The notes below the pieces were generated by a model. That model made no database searches. It was not told the origin of the DNA and saw only the letters and a program-made list of their open reading frames with translations. A program made the translations under genes and the position numbers. DNA of 64,000 nucleotides from Desulfosarcina alkanivorans. GTDB lineage: Bacteria > Desulfobacterota > Desulfobacteria > Desulfobacterales > Desulfosarcinaceae. Shown here piece by piece: positions 1 through 8,948 of the stretch (its first letter is position 1; every line of letters starts with the position of its first letter). The stretch covers positions 6,924,001-6,988,000 of the forward strand of contig NZ_AP021874.1 in NCBI RefSeq assembly GCF_009688945.1, given 5' to 3'.

Positions 1-1
1 G

Positions 2-64
2 AGCAAGTCCGTCCGGCGGGGCGCCCACATCGCCGACGATCTTGGCGTGAAGTTGATAAGTTGA
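2..64 (+). CDS. possible 3' end of an unidentified gene
   Basis: A frame open from the window edge ends in TGA and reads SKSVRRGAHIADDLGVKLIS. The composition looks protein-like, but twenty residues are too few to assign a family. It abuts a 27-bp tandem repeat and a decayed integrase, so it may be the tail of another mobile-element gene. This is a weak call. Confidence 0.25.
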   Translation, partial: SKSVRRGAHIADDLGVKLIS

Positions 65-137
65 GGGCGTCCCATATGCCCCCTAAGTTGAGGGCGTCCC
101 ATATGCCCCGTAAGTTGAGGGCGTCCCATATGCCACC
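57..137. repeat. 27-bp tandem repeat, three copies
   Basis: Three head-to-tail copies of a 27-bp unit (TAAGTTGAGGGCGTCCCATA then TGCCCCC) start at 57, 84 and 111. The third copy diverges only in its last bases. In the integrase frame the first two copies contribute TAA stops. The array therefore separates the recombinase remnant from any upstream coding start. No known element end was recognised. Confidence 0.85.
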
Positions 138-981
138 ATATGCCACATATGCCCACTGCGGCAAACCGGCCATGGCGTCCAGAAATGGACCAATCTCACC
201 AACAAACACGTGGGGGCGGTGGTGGACCGCTGGCAGGCCGAGGGTCTGGCCGTGGGCACAATCAAGGAATATCTCTCCGGCGTCCGCACCGTCTTGCGTC
301 ACTTCGACAACGACCGCATCGCCGCCGACAACCGGGCCTTCAATCTTGCAAACCGCGTCTACGTCAGCAACCAGGACAAATCCTTACCCCAGGCGGCCTA
401 CGAGAAAGCCGTGTCCGCCTTGCAATCAAGCAACAGCATCAACGACAACCGCATTGCCGCCCAGCTGATGCTCCAGCGTACGTTGGGCTTGAGAAAAGAG
501 GAGAGCTTCAAGTTCAGTCCCGCCCGCAGTGTCCTGGCCGACGGGCGCATTTACATCACCGACGGCACCAAGGGGGGCAGAGACCGCATACTTCACCAGA
601 TCTCGGACCCGGCAAGGGTGGCCATTGCATACGCAAAAACCGTGCTCTCCGGAGCCAATACCATGGCCAACACCATGACCGAGCGGCAGTGGAACGCTCT
701 GTTTTACCGCACCATCAAGGCCCAAGGAATTACGAAACAACAATGCGGAGCCTCTGCCCACGGCCTGCGCCACGCTTACGCCCGGGAGCGTTACCGGGCA
801 CTGACCGGCTTTGCCGCCCGGTCACGTCGATACCGCTGAAGCGTTTAGGGCCAATGCCCGGCAGGTGGCTGGCAGCGAATGGAAAAAACTGGACCAGGAC
901 GCCCGGACCTTGCTGAAAAGTGAGTTGGGGCACGGTCCCGACCGGGACGATGTGGTGGCTGTTTACGTGGGAAGTGCTTAG
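123..981 (+). pseudogene. tyrosine recombinase (integrase), 5'-truncated and frameshifted
   Basis: The product is an integrase-like protein. An N-terminal SAM-like core-binding segment (KWTNLTNKHVGAVVDRWQ through GTIKEYLSGVRTVLRHF) is followed by a catalytic-domain segment with the HGLRHAYARERY box (a form of the HxxR region). The frame is open only from inside the third 27-bp repeat, without a convincing start codon. Near 816-820 the frame breaks in a CCC run. Deleting one C joins LTGFAA to GHVDTAEAFRANARQVAG and the frame then continues to TAG at 981. The recognisable catalytic Tyr region is short or absent, so the copy is probably inactive. It sits beside a toxin-antitoxin-like trio and a broken primase, which fits a decayed integrative element. 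Confidence 0.7.
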
Positions 982-988
982 ATGGCCG

Positions 989-1264
989 TCAGGCCACGTT
1001 GGGCATGGTCTTGCGCGGAGCTGGCGCACCCCTTAACAGGCCCTCGGTGCTCAGATCCTCGTCGATGTCAGGCCAGTGGATGCCGAATCCCCCACCTGCA
1101 AGCTGCCAGTTGCCGCGCTGCTCGGCGCTAGCGTGTAAAAGACGCGGATACCAGGCCAGAGGCACGCTGATCGTGCGGCCGTCCATCAGATCGACGCTCA
1201 GGCTGTCTTCGGTAAAATGTACGTCTTTGACCCGTTCACCAGGGTTAATCTGAGAAATACTCAT
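989..1264 (-). CDS. DUF2442 domain protein
   Basis: This 91-residue protein starts MSISQINPGERVKDVHF and carries the DUF2442 pattern: a short beta strand, then LSVDLMDGRTISVPLAWYPRL and the GFGIHWPDIDEDLS segment. Its ATG overlaps the 3' end of the DUF4160 gene by 20 nt, so the two are translationally coupled. DUF2442 proteins are commonly paired with DUF4160 proteins in small two-gene modules proposed to be toxin-antitoxin-like. That function is inferred from context and not established here. An XRE regulator precedes the pair. The family is recognised with good confidence, the function is open. Confidence 0.8.
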   Translation of the reverse strand: MSISQINPGERVKDVHFTEDSLSVDLMDGRTISVPLAWYPRLLHASAEQRGNWQLAGGGFGIHWPDIDEDLSTEGLLRGAPAPRKTMPNVA

Positions 1265-1481
1265 GCCAGGCCTCCAAAAGCTCCTGTTGGTTGTCGATGA
1301 CCAGTCTTTCCATCTCACGCAATTCTTTGGCGCTAAATCCCAGGTTGCGGACCAGCGCCACCGGATCGATCCAGAACTTGCAGGTTGCATCGTCCCGGTC
1401 GATGTGCACATGGGGCGGTTCGTTGGGCTCGTGACTGTAAAAATATAAGCGGTAGGGACCGGATCGCAACACCGTAGGCAT
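1245..1481 (-). CDS. DUF4160 domain protein
   Basis: This 78-residue protein (MPTVLRSGPYRLYFYSHE, then EPPHVHIDRDD) shows the DUF4160 signature HEPxEPPHVHI, with FWIDPVALVRNLGFS and a helical C-terminus ending WHEYFSD. The start codon lies one base after the XRE stop (TGACATG), and the stop overlaps the start of the DUF2442 gene. The three genes therefore form one tight operon. The DUF4160/DUF2442 pair is often listed among putative toxin-antitoxin modules. Which partner would be toxic cannot be decided from sequence. Confidence 0.85.
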   Translation of the reverse strand: MPTVLRSGPYRLYFYSHEPNEPPHVHIDRDDATCKFWIDPVALVRNLGFSAKELREMERLVIDNQQELLEAWHEYFSD

Positions 1482-1482
1482 G

Positions 1483-1890
1483 TCAGCTGGCCTTTTGCGC
1501 GAATGGCTGGATCGCTCCTTCCACCTTGTTTTTGACGATCATCGCATCGATCAGCTTGATGACCGCCTCCTGATCCTCGGCATCGAAATGTTCCAACTCC
1601 CGAAACCGTTTGATCAGCCTTGTGTTGTGCAGCGAACAGTCCTGCGGGGTCTCTCCGCTTAGCAGATAGTCCACGGAGGTATCCAAAAGACGGGATAGCT
1701 CGATGAGTTTTTCTGCTGGTGGAATGTGCAGCCCGCATTCGTATTTGTTGAACTGGGAAAAACCGATATCCGCCATGGCCGCCAGCTCCTTTTGCGTCCA
1801 CCGCTTTTGCTTCCTCAGCGCTTTAAGCCTCTTTCCAAAGGACTTTCTTACGTTTTTATCGGCCATGATGATGCGGTCCCCCTTTATCAT
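1483..1890 (-). CDS. XRE-family HTH transcriptional regulator
   Basis: This 135-residue protein has a Cro/CI-type helix-turn-helix at about residues 16-70 (FGKRLKALRKQKRWTQKELA, then GFSQFNKYECGLHIPPAEKL). A C-terminal helical tail (FDAEDQEAVIKLIDAMIVK) may mediate oligomerisation. The start at 1890 is chosen because GAAGGAGG lies 6-7 nt upstream. An internal ATG at 1866 also has a GGGGG tract upstream. It is the first gene of the XRE-DUF4160-DUF2442 operon and is divergent from the primase remnant, so it probably autoregulates this module (inference). Confidence 0.85.
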   Translation of the reverse strand: MIKGDRIIMADKNVRKSFGKRLKALRKQKRWTQKELAAMADIGFSQFNKYECGLHIPPAEKLIELSRLLDTSVDYLLSGETPQDCSLHNTRLIKRFRELEHFDAEDQEAVIKLIDAMIVKNKVEGAIQPFAQKAS

Positions 1891-2015
1891 TTTTTGCCTC
1901 CTTCTATATCACAAGGGTTAACGAAGCTCTTGACATGTGTTCCTTATATGGATAACAGAAATCCGAAATACGGACAATGAAAATGCTTGACAGATTTTGG
2001 GGAGGAGGCCCCACT

Positions 2016-3821
2016 ATGGCTATAGTGAAGGAGCGGATCGAGGCCGTCAAACGTGGCGTTGATCTGGTAGCCCTGGTAGAATCCAGGGGCATTGCACTCA
2101 AGAAAAACGGCAGCGGCTGGTTTGGCCTTTGTCCGTTCCACGACGACACCAATCCTTCTTTATCGATCAATCCGGATGAAAATCTGTTCCAGTGCTTCGG
2201 CTGCGGGGCTGCCGGTGACGTGATCCGGTTCGTTGAGCTGTTCGACAAGGTTCCGTTTACCGAGGCTGTCAAACGGCTGTCCGGCAGCGATCTTGACCGC
2301 CCACCCCGGTCCCGCCGGAAAAAGGAGACGCCCCCCAAAAAACCGACCGCCGCCCAGGTGAAGCTGTTGCGGCGGGTGATCGATTTTTACCACACGGCCT
2401 TTGCCGAAGATCCGCGAGCGATGCAGTACCTTGAGCGCCGGGGCATCACGGATAAAGCCGTGTACAGTGCCCACAAGCTCGGCTTTGCCAACGGCACGCT
2501 GCTCAACGTGCTGCCTCATGACGGCGATATCAGCGGGCAGTTAAAGGGCATGGGCGTGCTCGCGGACAATGGCCATGAGCACTTTTACGGGTATGTGACC
2601 TTCCCCTTGTATGATGCAGGCGGCAATCCGTGCGGCATTTATGGCCGCCGCCTGGATGAGATGGTGACCGGCAACGTGCCCGATCATCTGCAATGGCTGG
2701 CCGCCTGCAAGGTAAAAACCGTGCACATCTGCTTCGATGCCGACGAGACCGGACGCAAGGCCGCAGACAAGACAGTGGCCAGGCTTGAGGGCGAAGGCTT
2801 TACCACCCGCCGCATCGACCTTCCCGAGGGCAAGGATATCAACGACTTTTTTCTTTTAACCGCCGATGCCGCTGGCCGGTTCCAGGCCCTGGTGCACCCG
2901 CAAGCGCCGGTCAGCGGCCAGAAAGTGCCGGATACGGTGCGCGTAATGCCCATGGACGGCGGCTTTGTAATGCATGCCGCAGATTGCCGCTACGAGGTGC
3001 GGGGCATTGTCAAACGCGGCACCAAACTCAAAGCCACGGTCAAGGGGGTTGTGGGCAAAAAAGGGGCGGCCCGGCGCATGCACGTGGACACGGTGGATTT
3101 TTACTCGGCGCGCTCCAGGGCCTATCTGGTCAAGGCTGTGCGATGTGTTCGGGAAAGACGAGCAGACGGTGACCGCAGACGCCCAGCGCCTGCTGGAGCT
3201 GGCGGAGAGCCACAAAGCGCCCGACTCAAAGCCGCAAGCGTCCCAAAAGAAGATGAGCGATGCGGACCGGGCGGCGGCGCTGGCCTTTTTGAAAAACCCG
3301 GACCTGCTCGACGAGTTGCTGGCCGACTTTGAGACCATCGGCTACACCGGCGAGGCCATGAACAGACTGCTTTGCTACATCGCCGCTGTCTCGCGCAAGA
3401 TGGACGAACCCTTGTCGGTGATGATCCAATCCAGGAGCGCCGCGGGTAAATCGTTTTTGCAGGACACGGTGTTGTCCCTGATCCCCATCGATGAGGTCAT
3501 CAAATACACCCGCCTGACCGACCAGGCCCTGTTTTACAAGGAGTCGGACAGTCTCTATCACAAGATCCTGGCCATCGAGGAGCTGGACGGCACCAGCGGG
3601 GCCATCTACTCCATCCGCAGTATCCAGAGTTCCAAAAAAATTACCATCGCCTATAAGGGCAAGGATGCGGCCACCGGCAAGCTCAAAACCGAGGAGAACA
3701 CGGTGGAAGGCCCGCTGATGGTCTTCATCACCACCACCGCGTGGATATCGACGGAGAGACGGCCATCCTGTACAACATCTGTAATCTGGATGCGTATGGC
3801 CTGCCAATAATTAACATTTAA
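2016..3821 (+). pseudogene. DNA primase (CHC2 zinc finger/Toprim) with ATPase domain, frameshifted and truncated
   Basis: The start at 2016 has GGAGGAGG 8 nt upstream. Domains in order are a CHC2-type zinc finger (CPFHDDTNPS to FQCFGCGAAGD), a Toprim domain (ICFDADETGRKAA, DIND), and a helicase-like ATPase with Walker A SRSAAGKS and an acidic LAIEELDG segment. Two lesions are visible. Near 3140 a GT dinucleotide appears lost (GTGCGATGT), shifting to the frame that reads CDVFGKDEQTVTADAQ. Near 3740 one base is missing, returning to the first frame for VDIDGETA before an aberrant tail ends at TAA 3821. Mobile-element and phage primases of this build are much longer, so the C-terminus is also lost. 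It is divergent from the XRE operon and probably belonged to the same integrated element. Confidence 0.8.
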
Positions 3822-4072
3822 GATGCGACCCCTATGCCTTCCTTTGCGGGGAGTGGACTTTCGCTTTTTCTATGGCCCCAAAGGATCGGATCGGTTTTGA
3901 TAAAAAACGGCGGTTAAAGAGAGAAAAATGAACTCCTCAACCACCGCCTATTTTGTCAAATGTGGTGACCTGACCCCGTTTTTCTTTTGCCAACGCTTCC
4001 GGCTGGTGGAGTTGATAAGAGATGATTACCATCATCTCGATTGTTCAATCGCTCTTTCAAAACTTTTTCTCG

Positions 4073-4257
4073 TCAAGCAACCTTTGAAATCCCCGTCAGC
4101 TGGGTTTCAGTATCTTTGGGACAGTTCAGCCATACCTGCTGGACCGGTTCCCAATTGCGGCTTTTAGCGCTCCACCGATCGGGCCTTTTTTGCTTGGCCA
4201 GCTGATAGACCCTGTGGCGGTTAGCCAGGATCGTGTGATCCTCACCTCTATGACGTT
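4073..4257 (-). pseudogene. remnant of an IS3-type transposase (C-terminus)
   Basis: On the minus strand a 61-codon open stretch reads HTILANRHRVYQLAKQKRPD, then RWSAKSRNWEPVQQVWLN, and ends in TGA at 4073. The 'ANRHRVYxLAKxKxPxRWS...RNWxPV' pattern matches the end of transposases I associate with IS3-like elements. No catalytic DDE segment remains upstream, so this is a 3' fragment. The exact family would need a database search. Confidence 0.5.
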
Positions 4258-4294
4258 GAGACGGGGTGACATATCTTCACTGCGCCTTCTCGAG

Positions 4295-4414
4295 TTAAGG
4301 GTCTTGAAATTCACCATACTTCCATAAACCATCTTGTGTTTGCCCATCACTATGAATCATTTTACCTCTTCCATGTGGTTCCCCATTTTTCCAATTTCCA
4401 TCGTATATCGCCGT
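4295..4414 (-). pseudogene. MORN-repeat fragment
   Basis: A minus-strand stretch reads IYDGNWKNGEPHGRGKMIHS, then DGQTQDGLWKYGEFQDP and a stop. It matches one to two MORN repeats (YxGxWxxGxxhGxGxxxxxDG). No sensible start or upstream domain is present, so it is either a very small gene or, more likely, a remnant among the other relics here. Confidence 0.35.
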
Positions 4415-4480
4415 TATCCCTGAAGTATTTCCCATAGATCGGCTGCCCGGCAATCTTATCCTCTTCAAAGGATTGCGACC

Positions 4481-4555
4481 ATGGCCAGGCCGTTGCGTGT
4501 GGAATATCCAGGCGTTTTTTACCACATTGTACCGCGCCACGAGGTTTGGAACCCC
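4481..4555 (+). pseudogene. N-terminal remnant of a REP-associated tyrosine transposase (RAYT, Y1-Tnp)
   Basis: From ATG 4481 the frame reads MARPLRVEYPGVFYHIVPRH, then EVWN. The MARPLRxEYPGxxYHVxxR start is characteristic of TnpA-REP/RAYT proteins. The similarity ends after about 25 codons, before the HUH and catalytic Tyr region, so only the start survives. It shows that a REP-type transposase once occupied this spot. Confidence 0.65.
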
Positions 4556-5146
4556 GCGTCGGATGGTTTGGAACCATGTTTTTGCTGGTAGGTTTAAACT
4601 ATTATTCAATTTTATTTTAACTTCAGGCGGTGGTATAGAAGGTGATCGCTGGACTGGATTTTAAGGCTCATTTACGCGGTTTCAAACCAACCGTCAAATG
4701 GTTTAAAACCAAGTGTCAGATTACACGTCCGCCACGTGCCCTGAAACGCCCCACCGTTTGAGTCCGTGAACGTACAGCCAGGCCGGATAATTAAAATTGG
4801 CTCTGTGCGTCAGTCTCTGGACGGTGCCCCAACGGTTCCCGTCAGGGCCCGATTTTCCTGGTATAAAGTGGCAATATTTAAAATATATCTTGATTGTCAC
4901 ATAAATTCAATATATTGGGGGTTTATTGACCTCAATCCGGCACGGGCTTCGAACCCAAAACCCACCGGGGGCAACCCCGTTCCGGTTCGGTTCGGATTTC
5001 CGGCGCCATCCCGAAAAGAAACGGTGGCTGTGTTTCGTTGGCGGCTTATATTGAGGGGGCATCGATCATTGCTGACCGTCCGACCGGTTTTTTTAGCGTA
5101 CGAGCGAAGCCGGAGCGCACCATTACCATAGAGGAGGACTGGTAAC
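4556..5146. other. intergenic, no gene recognised
   Basis: About 590 nt with no convincing reading frame on either strand. It follows the transposase relics and precedes a small membrane protein. The last 15 nt hold the GAGGAGGA ribosome binding site of that gene. An AT-rich patch at 4866-4920 is the only compositional feature, and a promoter there is possible but not demonstrable. Confidence 0.5.
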
Positions 5147-5440
5147 ATGTGGGAACAGATTAAAAAATACATCATCATCGGCCTTATCATCGCCGCCGGA
5201 TACTATATCCTGAGTCACCATTTCATTTACTATAACCGGTCTTTTTCCCTGATGCCCAAAGAAGAACTGACCCTCAAATACACCTTCTACAGCATGGACA
5301 ACAAACGTCCGGAAACGATCCTGAAAGTCGATGAGCTGCGTTGGGCCGGCATCGGCGATATCATGGTGGAGAAAGAGATTGTTTCCGACAGCCGGATGCG
5401 GATGCTTGAGGACAAGGCGGAGATGGCATCGGATGAGTGA
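5147..5440 (+). CDS. small membrane-anchored protein of unknown function
   Basis: This 97-residue protein starts at ATG 5147 with GAGGAGGA about 9 nt upstream. A single hydrophobic segment at residues 8-24 (YIIIGLIIAAGYYILSHHF) is followed by a polar domain (PKEELTLKYTFYSMDNKRPE, ILKVDELRWAGIGDIMVEKE). It looks like an N-in, single-pass protein with a small periplasmic domain. I do not recognise the family. No operon partner is visible: the next gene downstream is on the other strand. Confidence 0.7.
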   Translation: MWEQIKKYIIIGLIIAAGYYILSHHFIYYNRSFSLMPKEELTLKYTFYSMDNKRPETILKVDELRWAGIGDIMVEKEIVSDSRMRMLEDKAEMASDE

Positions 5441-5654
5441 TGCGGCGTTGGAAAAAAATGCGTCGCGAAGGCATCCGTTAGCCGCCGGATGCGACGCCCG
5501 TCCAGTGCGTGACGTGTTTCCTGTTTTCCCGGATGGGGCTTTTTCACTGCTGGTCTCCGGTGTCCGGTTCAGACTTGTTACCCCAAGGCAGGGCACTCCC
5601 CCCGTGACAGGCATGTTGAGGATGGCCGTCGAACGCCGATGAGGAGACCGGGTG

Positions 5655-6170
5655 TCATCCCATGGGGAGCATGTTGTCTGCCAGACGGTTGGATGCCTTT
5701 TTCAGGTTGATGCTGAGCAGGGTGGCCAATCCTTTCAGAATGCTGATCCCGATATCCGCTTTTTTTTCCAGAATGTCCTCGAAGGCCGAACGGGGAAAAA
5801 CCGCCAGCCTGACCCTGGAGCGGGCAACGACCGTCGATGATCGTGGAAAATTGTTGATGATGGACATCTCTCCGATGGATCTTCCCCTTCTTAATGTGGC
5901 CATGACCTCACTGCTGTCGGGGCCGGTTTTTTTGGTCACATCCAGTTCCCCGCTTTCAATGAAACAGACAAAATCCGCCCTGTCCCATTCCCGGAACAAC
6001 ACCTCCCCGGGATCCAGGTCTACAAAATTCATCCGGACGGCGACTTCGAAAAGATCCTCTTTTTCCAGAAACTCAAACAGGGGGAGGTTGATGATAAAAT
6101 CGACCAGTTCCTTTTCGGGGTCCGGCGATGCCGGCGCCAGTTGTTTTTCCAGCATTTTTTTTCCTGTCAT
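5655..6170 (-). CDS. cyclic nucleotide-binding domain protein
   Basis: This is a 171-residue protein (166 from ATG 6155, which has the better AGGAAAA site). It consists almost entirely of one CRP-type cyclic-nucleotide-binding domain: FVDLDPGEVLFREWDRADFV, VCFIESGELDV, and the phosphate-binding cassette form GRSIGEMSIINNFPRSSTVV, followed by a C-helix. There is no helix-turn-helix, so it is not a CRP/FNR transcription factor but a stand-alone sensor or regulatory subunit. It is divergent from the EamA transporter. Ligand and partner are unknown. Confidence 0.85.
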   Translation of the reverse strand: MTGKKMLEKQLAPASPDPEKELVDFIINLPLFEFLEKEDLFEVAVRMNFVDLDPGEVLFREWDRADFVCFIESGELDVTKKTGPDSSEVMATLRRGRSIGEMSIINNFPRSSTVVARSRVRLAVFPRSAFEDILEKKADIGISILKGLATLLSINLKKASNRLADNMLPMG

Positions 6171-6364
6171 TTTTGGGAATTCCCCGTTAATTCATGACGC
6201 ATCTGCGTCGGGGAAACAAATCTCTGGCGATTTCGCGGCAAACCAGCTACAACCAATGGCCGGTGCCTGTGTTATCGGCACCGGGACATGAGGACGTTAA
6301 TTCAATTGATCCAAACCCTTTTCCAACAGAAAGTCAAGGATTGACCCACCCGGAACCCACTCCA

Positions 6365-7276
6365 ATGCTGAGCACCTATCTGAAATTGCTGATGACCGCC
6401 GTTTTCTGGGGCGGCACCTTTATCTCCGGCAGAATGCTGGCGGAATCCGTTGCGCCGTTTTCGGCTGCATTTTTTCGATTTCTCTTCGCCGCGGTGTGCC
6501 TGTATGCCATTATCTGGCGCAGGCAGGGGAAAATTCCCGGGTTGGAAAAACAGCAGATATTGCCCGTGGTGCTGCTGGGGTTGACCGGCGTATTTGCGTA
6601 CAACGCATTTTTCTTCAGTGGCTTGAAGCTGGTCGCCGCCAGCCGGGCATCTATTATTATCGCCAACAACCCCATTGTCATTTCTGCGCTGTCCATGCTG
6701 TTCTTCAAGGAATTTCTCTCTCCAGCCAAGATCCTCGGCATTCTGATTTCCGTTGCCGGCGCCATTACCGCCATTTCCGGTGGCGATCCGTTGGCCCTGT
6801 TTTCCGGCGGCATCGGCCGGGGGGATCTGTTTATTTTTGGCTGCGTGATCAGCTGGTCGGCCTATTCGCTGTTGGGAAAACGTGTCATGCGCGACCTTTC
6901 ACCGTTGACGGCCGTGTCCCACTCGGCGGCCGTCGGTGTGCTGGCGCTGCTGATCCCGGCCTGTGTGGAAGGCATGCCGACGTCGGCGCCGGGCTATTCC
7001 CTGGCCGATTGGGGCAACCTGGCCTATCTTGGATGGTTTGGAACGGTTCTGGGGTTTGTCTGGTACTACGAAGGCATCCGGGTGGTCGGGCCGTCCCGGG
7101 CCAGCCTGTTTATCAATTTTGTTCCCATCAGTGCGATCTGCCTGGCCAACCTTATTCTCAACGAGCCCTTGACGCCGTCACTTCTCGTGGGAGCCGTCCT
7201 GGTGATCGGCGGCGTTACCTTGAACCACCTGCCTGTGCCGGGTTTTCACAGGGCTCGATTAAAAGCGCCGTCATGA
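6365..7276 (+). CDS. EamA/DMT-family transporter
   Basis: From ATG 6365 this is a 303-residue inner-membrane protein with about ten hydrophobic segments arranged as two EamA repeats (residues 1-135 and 150-290). Typical marks are FWGGTFISGRM near the N-terminus, AFFFSGLKLVAASRASII closing the first repeat, and GPSRASLFINFVPISAICL in the second. The family exports amino acids or other small metabolites, and the substrate cannot be read from sequence. A longer frame from 6194 is open, but its extra residues are hydrophilic and unlike the family. The HAD-like gene follows after 68 nt. Confidence 0.85.
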   Translation: MLSTYLKLLMTAVFWGGTFISGRMLAESVAPFSAAFFRFLFAAVCLYAIIWRRQGKIPGLEKQQILPVVLLGLTGVFAYNAFFFSGLKLVAASRASIIIANNPIVISALSMLFFKEFLSPAKILGILISVAGAITAISGGDPLALFSGGIGRGDLFIFGCVISWSAYSLLGKRVMRDLSPLTAVSHSAAVGVLALLIPACVEGMPTSAPGYSLADWGNLAYLGWFGTVLGFVWYYEGIRVVGPSRASLFINFVPISAICLANLILNEPLTPSLLVGAVLVIGGVTLNHLPVPGFHRARLKAPS

Positions 7277-7344
7277 ACCACGGGCGGATGCTTGTCCACC
7301 CTGTTAAAGGCGGTTCATGGGGCCAGACATGAAAGGAGATTCTC

Positions 7345-7815
7345 GTGTTATCCACAGCCATTCCCGGTTTTGGTGAACTGGCGCTTGAGCATTTGGTGCT
7401 GGACTATAACGGAACGCTTGCCGTGGACGGTGTTTTGCTCCCCGGTGTCAAAGCGGCACTGAATGCAATTGCAGAACACCTGACGGTCCATGTGGTCACT
7501 GCGGACACCTTCGGAAAAGCGGCTGACGGCCTCGATGGGGTCCATTGCCAATTGACCGTTTTACCGCCGGGGCGCCAGGACCAGGCCAAGGTCAACTTCG
7601 TCAACCGGCTGGGTGCGGAGCGGACGGCCAGTATCGGCAATGGCCGCAACGATTCACTGATGCTGGCCGCCTCCGCCCTGGGTATCATCGTTATCCTCGC
7701 GGAAGGTGCTTCCGCCATAAGCCTGAATGCCGCAGACATTGTCTGCACGGATATCGTCTCGGCGCTTGAACTGCTCGGACATCCATTGCGTCTTACGGCC
7801 ACCCTGAGAACATGA
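7345..7815 (+). CDS. HAD-superfamily protein resembling P-type ATPase phosphorylation domains
   Basis: This 156-residue protein uses a GTG start at 7345 with AAAGGAG 7 nt upstream. The HAD motif I variant LVLDYNGTLAVDG carries a single Asp followed by Y-N. Motif III/IV is GNGRNDSLMLAASALGIIV, close to the GDGxNDxxAL loop of P-type ATPases. It lacks a cap domain, as do soluble P-domain homologues. A phosphatase activity is possible, but the substrate is unknown. It lies downstream of the EamA gene in the same direction. Confidence 0.8.
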   Translation: MLSTAIPGFGELALEHLVLDYNGTLAVDGVLLPGVKAALNAIAEHLTVHVVTADTFGKAADGLDGVHCQLTVLPPGRQDQAKVNFVNRLGAERTASIGNGRNDSLMLAASALGIIVILAEGASAISLNAADIVCTDIVSALELLGHPLRLTATLRT

Positions 7816-8038
7816 GGTCCTCTGCGATAACCCGCCCTTGGCATGATGGGCGCTGCATTGACTAATTTCTATGACGATGTTAAGTGGAGGCCGCCAATAA
7901 TGCTGACCAACGGTGATGCCTGTGGGGTATCGGGAAGAAAATGATTGTTGAAAGGCACCATGAACCCAGTCCAAAAAGACAAGACGTCGATTTCTGAATG
8001 TTACACCACGCTTTCATACGGGTTAAGGATCGAAAACG

Positions 8039-8851
8039 ATGTCTGATTTAAGTTATTTCATGGAAAATGATGATGAAACGCTTCGCCTTGAAATAAAAAC
8101 CGACCTGGACAATGTGAAGCGCCAGGCGCTTTGGGCCGGCCTGCGTCCGGGAATGCGTGTGGCGGACCTTGCCTGTGGACCGGGAAAAACCACCCAGTTG
8201 TTCCACGACCTCGTTCAACCTCAGGGAAGCGCGGTGGGAATTGACGGGTCAGCCAATAGAATTGCTCATGCCGAAAAAACGCATAGCCCCAACGGTCCTG
8301 CCTTTTTCTGTCGCAACCTGCTCGAGCCCCTGGATGACATAGCGCCCTTTGATTTTATCTGGGTGCGCTTTTTTCTGGAATACCATAAAACCGACGCCTT
8401 TCAAATTGTCAAGAACATCAGTCGCCTGTTGAATCCGGGAGGCATCTTGTGCCTGGTGGATCTCGATTATAATTGTCTCAGCCACTATGGCATTCCTGAA
8501 AGAATGCAGCGAACGATTTCCCGGGTAATTCATGTCCTGGAGAACAAAGAGGACTTCGATCCCCGTGTCGGCATCAAGCTGTATTCATTTCTATACGACC
8601 TGGGGTTCGAAAATATCGATGTCATGATGGAGCCGCATCACCTGATATTTGGCGAATTGGGCGCGGTGGACGAGTTTAACTGGACCACCAAGGTTGAAGT
8701 CGCGGTCAAGAAGTTCCAGTTTTTGCTGGATGAATATGAAAATGGATATGATGCGTTTTATGATGAGTTCAAAAAGGCGTTCAGCAATCCACGGCGCTTT
8801 ACCTATACACCGCTGATATCCTGCCGCGGACGGCGTCCCGCAGGCGGATAA
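8039..8851 (+). CDS. class I SAM-dependent methyltransferase
   Basis: This 270-residue cytosolic protein has a Rossmann-fold methyltransferase core. Motif I is VADLACGPGKTTQLF, an acidic residue ends strand 2 (GSAVGIDGS), and post-motif features are FDFIWVRFFLEY and LLNPGGILCLVDLDYN. The C-terminal 80 residues (LYDLGFENIDVMMEPH to the end) complete a Methyltransf_11/25-like fold. The acceptor is unknown. It stands alone, with a possible hairpin-free gap of about 220 nt upstream. Confidence 0.85.
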   Translation: MSDLSYFMENDDETLRLEIKTDLDNVKRQALWAGLRPGMRVADLACGPGKTTQLFHDLVQPQGSAVGIDGSANRIAHAEKTHSPNGPAFFCRNLLEPLDDIAPFDFIWVRFFLEYHKTDAFQIVKNISRLLNPGGILCLVDLDYNCLSHYGIPERMQRTISRVIHVLENKEDFDPRVGIKLYSFLYDLGFENIDVMMEPHHLIFGELGAVDEFNWTTKVEVAVKKFQFLLDEYENGYDAFYDEFKKAFSNPRRFTYTPLISCRGRRPAGG

Positions 8852-8948
8852 CCGCATTGGTTCATTCCGATGGCGGCAGGCTGGTTTTACCGGTGCTTGC
8901 GGCCACCATCAGGCTGGGGCGGGCGCCGCTTGGTCGGGGAGCAGGGGC

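Noticed and set aside
6194..6364. Longer EamA protein starting at 6194
   Set aside because: The extra 57 residues are hydrophilic and unlike the family. ATG 6365 gives the normal N-terminal helix.
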